A stretch of DNA of 64,000 nucleotides from CAVOOW01 sp963697675 (GTDB lineage Bacteria > Actinomycetota > Actinomycetes > JACCUZ01): positions 434,001 through 498,000 of the forward strand of contig CAVOOW010000006.1 in the NCBI GenBank assembly GCA_963697675.1, read 5' to 3'. Under the pieces are notes generated by a model. It did no database searches. It worked only from the letters and a program-made list of their open reading frames with translations, and was not told the DNA's origin. Below, piece by piece: positions 47,396 to 56,840 of this stretch. The translations under genes and the position numbers were made by a program. Position 1 is the first letter of the stretch; each line of letters begins with the position of its first letter.

Positions 47396-48680
47396 CCACA
47401 CTCGAGATCTGGTCGCCGGACGGGCTGCCCGAGATCGTGGCCGGCGACGATCTTGCGGCGTTGATCGAGACCTCGACGGTCGACCGGCCACTGCGGGACG
47501 GCGACATCGTGGTCATCACCTCGAAGGCGGTGTCCAAGGCAGAGGGCCGCGTTACCCGGATGGATCGCGAGGACGCGATCACGTCCGAGACCGTTCGCGT
47601 CGTCGCGCAACGCGGTCCGACCCGCATCGTGGAGACGCGGCACGGGCTGGTGCTGGCAGCGGCCGGCGTCGACGCGAGCAACACCGAGGCCGGCACGGTG
47701 GTCCTGCTGCCCATCGACCCCGACGCGTCGGCGCGCGCCCTGCGCGCCGCGCTGGCCGAACGACTGCGGCGTCGACGTGGCCGTCGTGATCAGCGACACC
47801 CTGGGCCGGCCATGGCGCAACGGGCTCGTCGACCAGGCCATCGGTGTCGCCGGCCTCGCTCCGCTCGAGGATCTGCGCGGTCAGGTGGACGCGCACGGCA
47901 ACCGGCTCGACATGACGGTCACCGCCGTCGCCGACGAGATCGCGGCCGCCGCCGAGCTGGTCAAGGGCAAGCTCGCCGGCCGGCCGGTCGCCGTTGTCCG
48001 CGGCCTCGCTGGCCGGGTCGCTCCCGATCACGGCCCCGGAGCGGCCGCCCTGGTGCGCCCTGCGCACGAGGACATGTTCCGCACCGGCGCCCGCGAGGTG
48101 GTGACAGGGCGCCGCACGGTGCGCGCCTTCACCGACGAGGCAGTCGACCCTGCCGCTGTACGGCACGCGGTGGCTGCGGCAGTGACCGCGCCCGCGCCGC
48201 ATCACACGACACCGTGGCGCTATGTCGTCGTGTGGTCGGCGCAGACGCGCGACCGGCTGCTCGACGCGATGCTGGCTGCCTGGATCGACGATCTGCGGCG
48301 TGACGGTTTCACCGACGAGCAGGTCGCGCGCACGGACCCGGCGTGGTGAGGTGCTGCGTGGCGCGCCGCTGCTGGTCGTGCCGTGCCTGGTCGCTGACGG
48401 AGCGCACGCCTATCCCGACGAGCGGCGCGGCACGGCCGAGCGCGAGATGTTCCTCGTCGCGATGGGCGCAGGCGTCGAGAACCTGCTCGTCGCGCTGTCG
48501 GTCGAGGGCCTCGGCTCGGCCTGGGTCAGCAGCACGATGTTCTGCCGCGACGCGGTGCGCGAGGTGCTCGACCTGCCGGCGAACCTCGAACCGATGGGCG
48601 CCGTAGCCGTCGGGCACCCGGCCGGTCCGCCACCGGATCGTCCACCGCGCGAGCCGGACGACTTCATCCTGGATCGCTAG
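47392..48680 (+). CDS. fbiB: Bifunctional F420 gamma-glutamyl ligase/oxidoreductase FbiB, two frameshifts
   Basis: Removing one base near 47765 and one T near 48342 restores 428 residues. The N-terminal half is a CofE-type F420-0:gamma-glutamyl ligase (PLRDGDIVVITSKAVSKAEGR, RIVETRHGLVLAAAGVDASN, then VAVVISDTLGRPWRNGLVDQ). The C-terminal half is an FMN-dependent nitroreductase-fold domain (TGRRTVRAFTDEAVD, APAPHHTTPWRYVVV, GAGVENLLVALSVEGLGSAW) that reduces dehydro-F420-0. Fusion of the two is the actinobacterial form. The TTG start overlaps the fbiA stop. Confidence 0.93.
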
Positions 48681-48715
48681 CCGCGGGCGACTGGGCGCGC
48701 ACGCCGGGCGGGGGG

Positions 48716-49654
48716 TCACATGGCGCGGTAGTCGCGGCCGGCGAACCGCGGCCCGTGGCGCTCGATGCTGACGCCGGAGAGCTCGATCATCCGGACGGCG
48801 CGATAGCGGTGACCTCGGTAGGGCTCGAGCAGCTCGAGCATCGCGTCGTCGTCGACCCGCTCGCCGACCAGTGCCGTGCCCACCAGGGACGACAGGTGGA
48901 AGTCGCCGACGGAGACCGCGTCGGCGTCGCCGAGGGCGCGCTGGGCGACCTCGGCCGCGGTCCACGCGCCGATGCCGGGCAGCGACCGCATCCGGCGGGC
49001 CGCCTCGTCCGGCGCGACGCCGGTGAGCTGCTCGAGCCGACCGGCCGATCCCGCGGCCGTGACGATCGTGCGGGAGCGCGACAGGTCGACCCCGGCGCGG
49101 TGCCAGACCCAGGAGGGCACGCGGCGCCAGGTCTCCGGAGCGGGCGGCACGCGCAGGCCGACCGGCAGCCCCGCCGGACCGGGCGCTGGTTCGCCGTACG
49201 TGCGGCTCAGCGTGCGCCAGGCCCGCCAGGCCTCGCGCCCGGTGACCTTCTGCTCGAGCACGGCAGGTACGAGCGACTCCAGCACCCGCCCGGTGCGCGG
49301 CACCCGCCAACCGGGGTGCCGGCGCCAGGCCTCCCGTACGACCGGATGCCGCGGGGTGAAGCCACTCGGGTCGTCATCGGCGCCGAGCAGCGCCGGCAGC
49401 CCGTCCAGCACCCGATCGGCACCCGGTCCCCATGCGGTCGCCGCGACGTCGTACCCCGAACTGGCGAGGACCAGCCGCAACGTCGCGGGGCCGTCCGCTG
49501 TGCGCGTCACCCACCACAGCCCCGCCGGCCCGAACCGCATCGTGGGATCCCCGGGACCGCGCGACAACGGCCCCAGGGTGGCCGCGAGGTCGACGAGGCG
49601 GCCGGCCTGCCAGGTGCGGGACAGCTCGCGGGTCGGCTGTCGGGGCGCGGTCAC
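48716..49654 (-). CDS. HhH-GPD DNA-3-methyladenine glycosylase (AlkA-like)
   Basis: 312 residues from the GTG at 49654. The C-terminal two thirds carry the helix-hairpin-helix-GPD fold: LVPAVLEQKVTGREAWRAWR, LPGIGAWTAAEVAQRALGDADA (hairpin at about 225-235) and VSVGDFHL, whose Asp251 sits at the catalytic position of the superfamily. Such enzymes remove alkylated purines from DNA. An in-frame extension to 49819 lacks support because it runs into the promoter of the divergent DUF3105 gene. It is convergent with fbiB, 36 bases apart. Confidence 0.9.
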   Translation of the reverse strand: MTAPRQPTRELSRTWQAGRLVDLAATLGPLSRGPGDPTMRFGPAGLWWVTRTADGPATLRLVLASSGYDVAATAWGPGADRVLDGLPALLGADDDPSGFTPRHPVVREAWRRHPGWRVPRTGRVLESLVPAVLEQKVTGREAWRAWRTLSRTYGEPAPGPAGLPVGLRVPPAPETWRRVPSWVWHRAGVDLSRSRTIVTAAGSAGRLEQLTGVAPDEAARRMRSLPGIGAWTAAEVAQRALGDADAVSVGDFHLSSLVGTALVGERVDDDAMLELLEPYRGHRYRAVRMIELSGVSIERHGPRFAGRDYRAM

Positions 49655-49709
49655 CCTGCCAGTCTCTCGTAGACTGCACGTTTTACCGGACGTCGAGCGA
49701 GAGAGCCCC

Positions 49710-50438
49710 GTGGCCAACAAGGCGAAGAGCAGCAAGGGCAACGAGAGGGACCGTCGAGCCCGCGTCGAGGCGATGCGCAGGGAGCAGCTGGCCCGGGAGC
49801 GCCGCAAGAGCATGATCATCGTGGTGGTGGCCGTGATCGTCGGCGCCGGGCTCGTGATCGCCGCCGCGCTGCCTGCCTACCTGAGCAAGCGCAACGACCC
49901 GGCCAAGAAGTCGCTCTCTTCCTTCGGTGTCTCCGCGTCGGCAGCGAGCTGCAACGCCGTGAAGACGACCGACGGCACCAACACCGACGCCCTGCGCAAG
50001 CACGTGGCCGACGGCACGAAGGAGAAGTACAAGACCGTGCCGCCGTCCTATGGACCGCACTGGGCGACGCCGGTCCTCAGCTCGCGCCCGTTCTACACGG
50101 CCAAGGACCGCCCCGAGATGGAACAGCTCGTGCACAACCTCGAGCACGGCTACACGATCGTCTGGTACGACTCGACCATCAAGGGCGACCAGCTCACGGC
50201 GTTGAAGGACCTGAGCGCCAGCGCGCGCACGCGCGACGAGACCGCTCCGGCGAAGTTCATCGTCTCCGCCTGGGACGACGCCTACGGCAAGTTCCCGAGC
50301 GGCAAGCACATCGGCATCTCGCACTGGGGCGCCGCGGACAGCCACATCCAGCTCTGCGGCAAGGTGAGCGGCGAGGTCGTGACCGACTTCATCAAGAAGT
50401 ACCCCGCCGCCGACTCACCGGAGCCCACGGCCGCCTAG
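49710..50438 (+). CDS. DUF3105 membrane-anchored protein
   Basis: 242 residues, GTG start with GAGAG upstream. A strongly basic N-terminus (VANKAKSSKGNERDRRARVE) is followed by one membrane helix (about residues 42-62). The extracytoplasmic DUF3105 domain has YGPHWATPVLSSRPFYTAKDRPEMEQLVHNLEHGYTIVWYD; the HNLEHG motif is the family hallmark and may bind metal. Function unknown. It is convergent with the XRE-cupin gene and divergent from the glycosylase. Confidence 0.9.
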   Translation: MANKAKSSKGNERDRRARVEAMRREQLARERRKSMIIVVVAVIVGAGLVIAAALPAYLSKRNDPAKKSLSSFGVSASAASCNAVKTTDGTNTDALRKHVADGTKEKYKTVPPSYGPHWATPVLSSRPFYTAKDRPEMEQLVHNLEHGYTIVWYDSTIKGDQLTALKDLSASARTRDETAPAKFIVSAWDDAYGKFPSGKHIGISHWGAADSHIQLCGKVSGEVVTDFIKKYPAADSPEPTAA

Positions 50439-50466
50439 CCCGCACCGCCTGATCGAGTCCCGACCG

Positions 50467-51102
50467 TCAGTCCTGCGGCGGGTGCAGGGACGACGGTGCG
50501 TCGGGCGGCAGCGCGGGCGCGAACACCCAGAGCACGCGGGTCATGCAGTCGTCGGCGGCGCTGCGGAACGAGTGCTCGTTGCGCGGCGGGAACGTGAACG
50601 CGTCGCCCGCCTCGAGCACCAACTGCTTCTCGCGAAGCGTCACCTCCAGGCGGCCCTCGATGACGTAGACGAACTCGACGTCGGCGGGCAGGGCGTAGAG
50701 CTCGTCCCCACTGCCACCGCCGGGCCCGATCTCGCTCAGGATGGCCTGGACCCGGCGCTCACCATGCGGTGTGAGCAGGTACTCGGCGATGCCGGCGCCG
50801 CCGAAGTTGATCGGGGGGCGCTGCTCGCGACGGACGATCTCGCCCGTCGAGGCATGGAACAGGCTGCCCACGGGGATGTCGAGCGTCTCGCAGAGCCGCA
50901 TCAGGGAGGCGACAGATGCACTTGCCTGGTCGCGCTCGAGCTTGGACACGAAGCCCTTGGTCAGGCCGCTCTCCAGCGCAAGGTCGGCCACGGTGCGGCG
51001 CTGGGCCAGCCGTGCGGCCCTGAGCTGGGCACCGATCCGCGGACCCTGGGCGACACCGTTGCCGCCGCGCGCGGTTGTCGCCGAGACGCTCCCGTTGCCC
51101 AT
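50467..51102 (-). CDS. XRE-family transcription regulator with cupin domain
   Basis: 211 residues from the ATG at 51102, preceded by GGGAGGAGAG. An HTH_3 domain (GAQLRAARLAQRRTVADLALESGLTKGFVSKLERDQA) is followed by a linker and a C-terminal cupin barrel (VEFVYVIEGRLEVTLREKQLVLEAGDAFTFPP, with HSF). Such regulators sense a small molecule in the cupin and often repress neighbouring catabolic genes and themselves. It follows the FAD monooxygenase gene on the same strand. A set of GAAAC half-sites upstream is a likely autoregulatory operator. Confidence 0.93.
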   Translation of the reverse strand: MGNGSVSATTARGGNGVAQGPRIGAQLRAARLAQRRTVADLALESGLTKGFVSKLERDQASASVASLMRLCETLDIPVGSLFHASTGEIVRREQRPPINFGGAGIAEYLLTPHGERRVQAILSEIGPGGGSGDELYALPADVEFVYVIEGRLEVTLREKQLVLEAGDAFTFPPRNEHSFRSAADDCMTRVLWVFAPALPPDAPSSLHPPQD

Positions 51103-51153
51103 CGTGCTCTCCTCCCGACCTGCGCGACGAACCAGCCGCCGTCGCCCGTCAAT

Positions 51154-51200
51154 GAAACACCAACCCAGGGAGAGGAAACAAGAGTTTCCACTGAGAAAAC
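51154..51200 (-). promoter_or_regulatory. Candidate operator of the XRE-cupin regulator
   Basis: The 107 bases between the flavoprotein gene and the regulator start contain an inverted repeat GGAAAC-AAGA-GTTTCC (51174-51189), flanked by further half-sites GAAAC (51154-51158) and GAAAAC (51195-51200). The stretch is A+T-rich compared with its surroundings. The spacing and position, 50-100 bases upstream of the regulator start, suit an autoregulated promoter. No binding data exist; the assignment is inference. Confidence 0.5.
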
Positions 51201-51209
51201 TTTGGGTGA

Positions 51210-52467
51210 TTATTGGCGGGGCGCGTCGGCCACCTGCACAGGTCCGGGGTAGGCCATCGTGGCTGCCTCGGCCGCCGGTGCGCAGCTTGACCAGCCGGGG
51301 CGGTGAGAAGAACGAGGCGATCGGGGTGGCGCCGGACAGCACGGAGAAGAACTCGTCCGAGGCATCGGCGCGTTCCGCAACGGCCGCGAACATCCGCTGC
51401 TCGGCCGGTGTCATGCGTTGGAACGAGGCCAGGCCCACCGTGAAGTCGAACATCGCCTTGGTCTCGCGGTCACGGGCCCGCTGATAGCGGCGCAGGTTCG
51501 ACCTGAGCGGGTGCCGCCCGTCGAGCCCGCAGACGATCGCAGTGGACAGGACCTCCGCGTCGCGCAACGCGTTGCCGATGCCCTGTCCCGTGATGGGGTC
51601 CATCACCAGACCCGCGTCACCGGCAAGCGCCCAGCCGTCCCCGTACGACTGGCGCATGGTGTTGGGCAGGTCGGTCGTGGCCCGCACCGGCGAGACGCGG
51701 CGGGCCGCCCGGGCCCGCTGCCCGAGGTCGCCGGCGGCGTCCAGGGTCTCCAGCAGGCTGCGCTCGGGATCGGCGCGGAACTGCTCGAACTCGCTCGCCG
51801 GCCACGCGCAGTAGGTGACGACCAGTCCGTCGTTGGTGGGCCACGCGCCGACCGCCCGGCGGTCCCACGCGTAGACCTCGCCCGTCGGCAGTGACAACCC
51901 GTCCCAGTAGGCATAGCTGGCGACCGAACGAGCCGACTGGCTGCGCTGCGCCTTCGCGCCCGTTGCCTTGGCGACAAAGGAGTTCCGGCCGTCCGCACCG
52001 ACGACCAGGGTCGCGGTCTCGTCGGCTCGACCGCCGGCCTTCCGGTGCACGCGTACCCCGGCGATGCGCCCGTCCCGCTCGATCAGCTCCTCGACGATGC
52101 TGCTCTCGCGGACCTCTGCCCCCGCGTCGCGGGCGGCATCGACCAGGATCTCGTCGAGGACGGTGCGGCGCGGGCTGTACATCGCGTCGGCACCGCCGAC
52201 GGTCGGGAACCGGCCCTCGATGCGCGTCTGCCCCATGTGGAACCGGACGTCGCGCGTCGCAGGTGTCCCCGCGGCGACGACCTGGTCGAGCAGTCCCCAC
52301 TTCGCCAGCCGCGCGCAGCCCGGCACCTGGACCTGGTGGGTGGACAACGTGTCGCTGGGAAACGTGTCCCTGTCGAGAACGAGCACCTTCAGCCCGGCGC
52401 GGGCCAGCAGCATGGCGGTCGCCGCACCGGCGATCCGCGAACCCACCACGATCACGTCCTGGCTCAT
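51210..52467 (-). CDS. FAD-dependent monooxygenase/geranylgeranyl reductase-like protein, frameshifted
   Basis: Removing one G near 51283 restores 418 residues ending DAPRQ; otherwise the frame runs on into the regulator gene. The FAD site VIVVGSRIAGAATAMLLARAGLKVLVLDRD is at the N-terminus. The substrate-side STHQVQVPGCARLAKWGLLD and the second FAD motif GWALAGDAGLVMDPITGQGIGNALRDAE place it in the PHBH-fold family. The start is the ATG at 52467 with GAGGAGG upstream. Substrate unknown. The neighbouring XRE-cupin gene probably regulates it. Confidence 0.85.
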
Positions 52468-52523
52468 CGGAGCCACCTCCTCTGCCTGTCGAGATGCAGG
52501 CGCGATCTTCCGGGGCGCGGTCC

Positions 52524-52540
52524 GCTAGATCGCGTCTAGC
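52524..52540. promoter_or_regulatory. 17-base palindrome in divergent promoter region
   Basis: GCTAGATCGCGTCTAGC is a 6-bp inverted repeat around TCGCG, lying in the 87 bases between the divergent starts of the FAD monooxygenase (52467) and the decayed ATPase gene (52555). It looks like an operator for one of them, but the partner is unknown. Confidence 0.45.
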
Positions 52541-52554
52541 GCATACTCGGTTTC

Positions 52555-53563
52555 GTGAAGCTGTGGGGGCGCAGTCGCGCCCTGGGCGTCCTCGCGGAGG
52601 TGCTCGCCGACGCGGCGGCCGGGCACGGGCAGCTCGTGCTGCTCAGTGGTGAGGCCGGCATCGGCAAGACGGCGCTGGCCGCAGACCTCGTGCGAACCGC
52701 GCAGGGCAAGGCGTACAGGTCGCCTGGGCGGCCTGCCGGCAAGGGAGCGGCTCACCGTCGTACTGGCCATGGGTCCAGACCATGCGCGCGATCTCGCAGC
52801 AGCCCGATGTGGTCGACCTCGGCGAGCTCGTCGGGCTGGAACGGGCAAGCGGCCGCGCCGCGGCAGATGCGAGCACAGACGAGGACGCAGCACGTTTCAG
52901 TCTGTTCGACCGGCTCTCCACGGTCCTGACCGAGGCTGCCCGCAGACGGCCGACGGCGGTCGTGCTCGACGACCTGCACTGGTCGGACGAGCCCTCCTTG
53001 CTCGCACTCGAGTTCGTCTCGAAGCACGCGTTGACAGTGCCGCTGCTGCTGGTCGGCACCTACCGGGAAGACGAGGCAGGCGAAGCACTTCTCCGGCTGG
53101 CCGGCGGCGCCCGGATCATCGAGCTGTCCGGACTCGCCGCCACCGACATCGCCGTGCTGATGACAGACCTGACGGGGCGGGTGCCGGGCGAACGACTGGC
53201 CAACGAGGTGTGGGAGCGGACGAACGGCAACCCGTTTCTCGCGCGCGAGGTCACCCGGCTGCTCGCAGCCAACAGCGAGGACTGGGCCGGCATCGGCACT
53301 CTCACCGGACGTGCCGACCGGCGTACGAGCGGTGCTCGACGCGCGGCTCTCGGGGGGCTGCGCGCGCCGCTGACGAGCGCGCGGCCCTTGTCCGCGAGCT
53401 CGCCGCAACCACGGGTCTCGGCGGCCGGCCGACGCGCACCCCGCGCTCGCCGAGCACCTTGCCGCATCGGTGCGGACCGGAACCTCGTGCACGCTATGCG
53501 CCGGTGGAGCCCGTGACCTGGCGACTGCGAGTCGGGGACAGTGCCGCGCGGCCATTAGGGTAA
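52555..53563 (+). pseudogene. Remnant of AAA ATPase regulator (STAND/LAL-like)
   Basis: The GTG at 52555 opens a reading frame with VKLWGRSRALGVLAEVLADA and Walker A LLSGEAGIGKT. A missing base near 52709 shifts the frame; the second part continues with VVLDDLHWSDEPSLLALEF (Walker B), LLLVGTYREDE and VWERTNGNPFLAREVTRLL. After about 53300 the frames break again at a GGGGGG run, and only fragments of a C-terminal region (ERAALVRELAATTGLGGR, HPALAEHLAASVRTGT) remain. The large tetratricopeptide-like middle and any HTH domain are missing. Several lesions together indicate genuine decay. Confidence 0.8.
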
Positions 53564-53603
53564 ATGCCAGGCATTCCGCCAACAATCGAGCAGAGGACGG
53601 GCC

Positions 53604-54182
53604 ATGTTGCGCAAGGCGTTCGCCCGTCTCGTGCTGCGCCTGGCCCGCTGGAAGACGGTAGGACAGGCGCCGACCACCGGCATCCTGGTCGGCGCGCCGC
53701 ACACGTCGAGCTGGGACTGGGTTGCCATGTTGCTGCTGACCTGGCGGGACGGCGTGCAGGCGCGGGTTCTGATCAAACGAGAGCTCTTCCGCGGCCCGCT
53801 GGCCGTGCTCCTGCGGGTCACCGGCGGCATCCCACTGGACCGCCGGAACCCGGGCCAGACGATCCGCACCCTGCTCGCCGAGGCCGAGGTGGCCGAGCAG
53901 TTCCTGCTGGTGCTTGCCGCGGAGGGAACGCGCGAGGCGGGCGAGTTCTGGAAGGCCGGCTTCTACCGGATCGCCCAGCAGACCCGGCTCCCGATCACCC
54001 TCGGCTTCATCGACGGGCCGACCCGGACCATGGGGTTCGGCCCGACGTTCGCGCCGACGGGCGACATCAAGGCCGACATGGACCTCGTCCGTGGGTTCTA
54101 CGCCGACAAGCACGGCATCCACCCGGAGCTGCGCACGGAGCCGCGGCTGCGCGAAGAGGGTCAGGTGGACCCGCGCCCGTGA
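53604..54182 (+). CDS. Phospholipid acyltransferase (PlsC-like)
   Basis: 192 residues, ATG start. Acyltransferase block I is GAPHTSSWDW (His33 and Asp38 in an H-x4-D arrangement), block II FRGPLAVLLRVTGGIPLDRR, and block III AAEGTR (residues 105-110). The family moves fatty acyl groups to lysophosphatidate-type acceptors at the membrane. The protein is shorter than classical PlsC and closer to the small actinobacterial 1-acyl-glycerol-3-phosphate acyltransferase-like proteins. Its start lies 41 bases after the decayed ATPase. Confidence 0.9.
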   Translation: MLRKAFARLVLRLARWKTVGQAPTTGILVGAPHTSSWDWVAMLLLTWRDGVQARVLIKRELFRGPLAVLLRVTGGIPLDRRNPGQTIRTLLAEAEVAEQFLLVLAAEGTREAGEFWKAGFYRIAQQTRLPITLGFIDGPTRTMGFGPTFAPTGDIKADMDLVRGFYADKHGIHPELRTEPRLREEGQVDPRP

Positions 54183-54269
54183 GCCCTTCGACAGCGGCTG
54201 GCCGGTCGCCTAGCATCGTCGGCGCGCCCGCGGGAGCGTCGCTCCCACCCTGCCGACCGGGAGAGTCAC

Positions 54270-54593
54270 ATGATCTTCATCACCGCCAAGTTCCAGATCA
54301 AGCCGGAGTACGCCGACGAGTGGCCCAAAATCGCTGACGAGTTCACCCAGGCGACGCGCAACGAGCCGGGCTGCCTCTGGTACGACTGGTCGCGCAGCGT
54401 CGAGGACCCGAACGAGTACGTCCTCGTCGAGGCGTTCCGCGACGGCGATGCCGGAGTCGCGCACGTGCAGTCCGAGCACTTCAAGAACGCGCAGAAGACC
54501 CTGCCGCCGCACCTCGTCGAGACGCCACGGATCGTCAACTTCGAGATCCCGCAGGACGACTGGTCCGAGCTCGGCGAGCTGGCCGTCCGCTAG
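54270..54593 (+). CDS. Antibiotic biosynthesis monooxygenase (ABM) domain protein
   Basis: 107 residues, ATG with GGGAGAG upstream. MIFITAKFQIKPEYADEWPK, then ATRNEPGCLWYDWSRS, NEYVLVEAFRDGDAG and HFKNAQKTLPPHL follow the ABM ferredoxin-like fold of small dimeric oxygenases and quinol monooxygenase-like proteins such as YgiN. No cofactor motif is visible. It is convergent with the SDR gene, 9 bases between stops. Substrate unknown. Confidence 0.9.
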   Translation: MIFITAKFQIKPEYADEWPKIADEFTQATRNEPGCLWYDWSRSVEDPNEYVLVEAFRDGDAGVAHVQSEHFKNAQKTLPPHLVETPRIVNFEIPQDDWSELGELAVR

Positions 54594-54602
54594 AGCCCTT
54601 CG

Positions 54603-55370
54603 CTAGAACACGGTGTATCCGCCGTCGATGACCAGGATCGACCCGGTCATGAACCCGGCGGCGGGGCTGGCGAGGAACAGGACCGACGGCGCGATCTCGT
54701 CAGGAGTCGCCGCCCGCTGCTGAGGCGTGTCGTCGATCCAGTGGCGCTTGAACTCTGGTCGGTCGATCGGTGTCATCTCGGTCTTCACGTAGCCCGGCGC
54801 GACCGCGTTCACCCGCACTCCGTGCGGCGCCCACTCGGCGGCCAGCGACTTCGTCAGCTGGTGGACCGCGGCCTTCGAAGCGTTGTACGCCGGTTGCCAT
54901 TGCGGCCGGTTGACGATCAGCGCCGAGATCGAGCCGACGTTGACGATCGCCCCACCGCCGGCGTCGACCATGCGTTTCCCGAAGACTTGGCAGCCGTTCC
55001 AGACCCCGGTGAGGTTGACGTCGATGACCTGGTTCCACTCCTGCTCAGTCACCTCGAGGGCTGCGCGGTGGATGCAGGTGCCGGCGTTGTTGATGAGTAC
55101 GTCGACCGTCTCGTACGTCGAATAGATCTCACCTGCGGCGCGTTCGACGTCGGCGTGGCTCGCGACGTCGCCCTCGAACGCGGCCGCAGTGATGCCTTTC
55201 TCGACCAGCTCGGCGACGACCACGGCGTTCTTGTCGACGTCGCGAGCGACGATGGCAATGGTCGCGCCGGCCTCACCGAGGGCGTGGGCAAAAGCACGGC
55301 CCAGGCCCCGGTTTCCGCCGGTCACCACAGCGACCTGGCCGGCGAGGGAGAAGCTGTCGAGCACTGTCAT
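54603..55370 (-). CDS. Short-chain dehydrogenase/reductase
   Basis: 255 residues from the ATG at 55370, with AGGAG just upstream. It is a classical SDR: cofactor loop VTGGNRGLG (residues 16-24), LINNAGT (about 92-98), and catalytic Ser149, Tyr162 and Lys166 (GSISAL, YNASKAAVHQLTKSLA). NAPGYVKTEMT-type and C-terminal GSILVIDGGYTVF segments complete the fold. It oxidises or reduces a hydroxyl or ketone with NAD(P); the substrate is not readable. It is divergent from the amine-oxidase-like gene. Confidence 0.95.
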   Translation of the reverse strand: MTVLDSFSLAGQVAVVTGGNRGLGRAFAHALGEAGATIAIVARDVDKNAVVVAELVEKGITAAAFEGDVASHADVERAAGEIYSTYETVDVLINNAGTCIHRAALEVTEQEWNQVIDVNLTGVWNGCQVFGKRMVDAGGGAIVNVGSISALIVNRPQWQPAYNASKAAVHQLTKSLAAEWAPHGVRVNAVAPGYVKTEMTPIDRPEFKRHWIDDTPQQRAATPDEIAPSVLFLASPAAGFMTGSILVIDGGYTVF

Positions 55371-55466
55371 CGTCACTCCTGGTCTCGGACTGCTGGATGG
55401 TGGTGGCGGACATCATCGCGGGTCGGCGATGCTTTCGTCAGGGCGGATCGACAGGGGGGTGCGGGG

Positions 55467-56840
55467 TTGAGCGCCGGGAGTTACGACGACGGGCGAACCG
55501 ATGTCCCGGGCGGTGTGGCGGGGTCGGTCGACCGCGTCGTGGTGGTGGGAGCGGGGATCGCCGGGCTGACCGTCGCGAACGCCCTTGGTCATGCCGGCGT
55601 CGAGTGCGTGGTCCTGGAGGGCCGCGATCGCATCGGCGGCCGGTTGCACACGGTTGACCTGGCTGGTTCGCCGATCGACCTGGGTGGGTCCTGGATCCAT
55701 CACCCGGTCGGGAACCCGATGCGGGCCTTCGCCGAGCAGGCCGGTGTGGCCTGCCGCGACGGGAATCCGTTGGCAGCGCTCGGGGGCTTTGACTGCGCGC
55801 AGGGCCGTCGGCTGACCAGAGCTGAGGTCGAGGCGGACCTCGCGGTGCTGTACGAGGCGTTTCCCGCGGCGGTCGACCGGCTGCGCGGTGAGCTCGGGCC
55901 CGATGCCTCCGTCGCGGAGGCGATCGACGCATTCCTTGCGAATGCCGGGCTGCCTGCCGTCCCGGCGCGGCGGGCCCGACAGGGCCTGCGCGCGGTGATC
56001 GAGGCCGAGGCGGCAGACCTCTCGGAACGCCAGTCCCTGCGCTGGATGTGGAACGAGACCGAGTACGACGGGGACTACTTCGGCGATCTGCCGGACGGCG
56101 GCTATCTCAGCCTTGTCGAGGCGATGGCCACTGACGTGGACGTGCGCCTGGAGGTTGACGTGGCCGAGGTTGTCCACTCTGCTGATGGCGTGCGCGTGCG
56201 CGGCTCAGAGGGCACCGTCGAGAACGGATCGCACGTGGTGGTGACGGTGCCGCTGGGCGTGCTGAAGCGTGGAGCGCCGCGCTTCTCGCCCCTGCTGGCG
56301 CCCGAACGTCTGAGAGCGATCAAGCGTCTCGGGTTCGGCCGTTACGAGAAGGTGGCGCTGCGGTTCGACCGGCCGTTCTGGCGGGACGCGGGTCTCTCCC
56401 ACCTGATGGTCTACCCGGACGATCCCGAGGAGTCGACGATCTGGGTGTTCGACCAGGTCGCGTTCGGTGCGGGTCCGACCTTGGTGTGTCAGGTCTTTCA
56501 CAGTGCCGCCGGTCACGTGCTGGGAGCCACCGAGGACGAAGCCACACGCTGGGTCCTTGGTTTCCTCGAGTCTGCACTCGGCGGCCCATGCCCCGCGCCG
56601 ACCGTGGTGGCGGTGACATCCTGGGCAAGCGATCCCCGCAGCGGTGGCAGCTATACCCACATCCCCCCGGGAGCCCACCCCTCCGACGTCGACCTGCTCG
56701 GCGAACCGGTCGGTGGGCGCCTCCTCTTTGCCGGAGAGCACACGCAGAGCGCCCGGATGGCCTACGCCGACGGGGCAATGACCAGCGGCATCCGAGAGGC
56801 GAAACGGCTACTCCGCCAGCCCTTCGTCCACCTCGGCTAA
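55467..56840 (+). CDS. Flavin amine oxidase-like protein
   Basis: 457 residues from a TTG start after a GGGG-rich stretch. The FAD Rossmann motif VVVVGAGIAGLTVANALGHAGVECVVLEGRDRIGGRL starts near residue 24. GSWIHHPVGNPM, then VVVTVPLGVLKRG and the C-terminal RLLFAGEHTQSARMAYADGAMTSG are hallmarks of the monoamine/polyamine oxidase family. It probably oxidises an amine, producing hydrogen peroxide. The upstream open frame overlaps the SDR gene antisense and is rejected. The stop abuts the remnant at 56837. Confidence 0.9.
   Translation: MSAGSYDDGRTDVPGGVAGSVDRVVVVGAGIAGLTVANALGHAGVECVVLEGRDRIGGRLHTVDLAGSPIDLGGSWIHHPVGNPMRAFAEQAGVACRDGNPLAALGGFDCAQGRRLTRAEVEADLAVLYEAFPAAVDRLRGELGPDASVAEAIDAFLANAGLPAVPARRARQGLRAVIEAEAADLSERQSLRWMWNETEYDGDYFGDLPDGGYLSLVEAMATDVDVRLEVDVAEVVHSADGVRVRGSEGTVENGSHVVVTVPLGVLKRGAPRFSPLLAPERLRAIKRLGFGRYEKVALRFDRPFWRDAGLSHLMVYPDDPEESTIWVFDQVAFGAGPTLVCQVFHSAAGHVLGATEDEATRWVLGFLESALGGPCPAPTVVAVTSWASDPRSGGSYTHIPPGAHPSDVDLLGEPVGGRLLFAGEHTQSARMAYADGAMTSGIREAKRLLRQPFVHLG

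Noticed and set aside
54741..55466. 5' extension of the amine oxidase frame
   Set aside because: Antisense to the SDR gene and lacking a start signal; the TTG at 55467 fits the family start.
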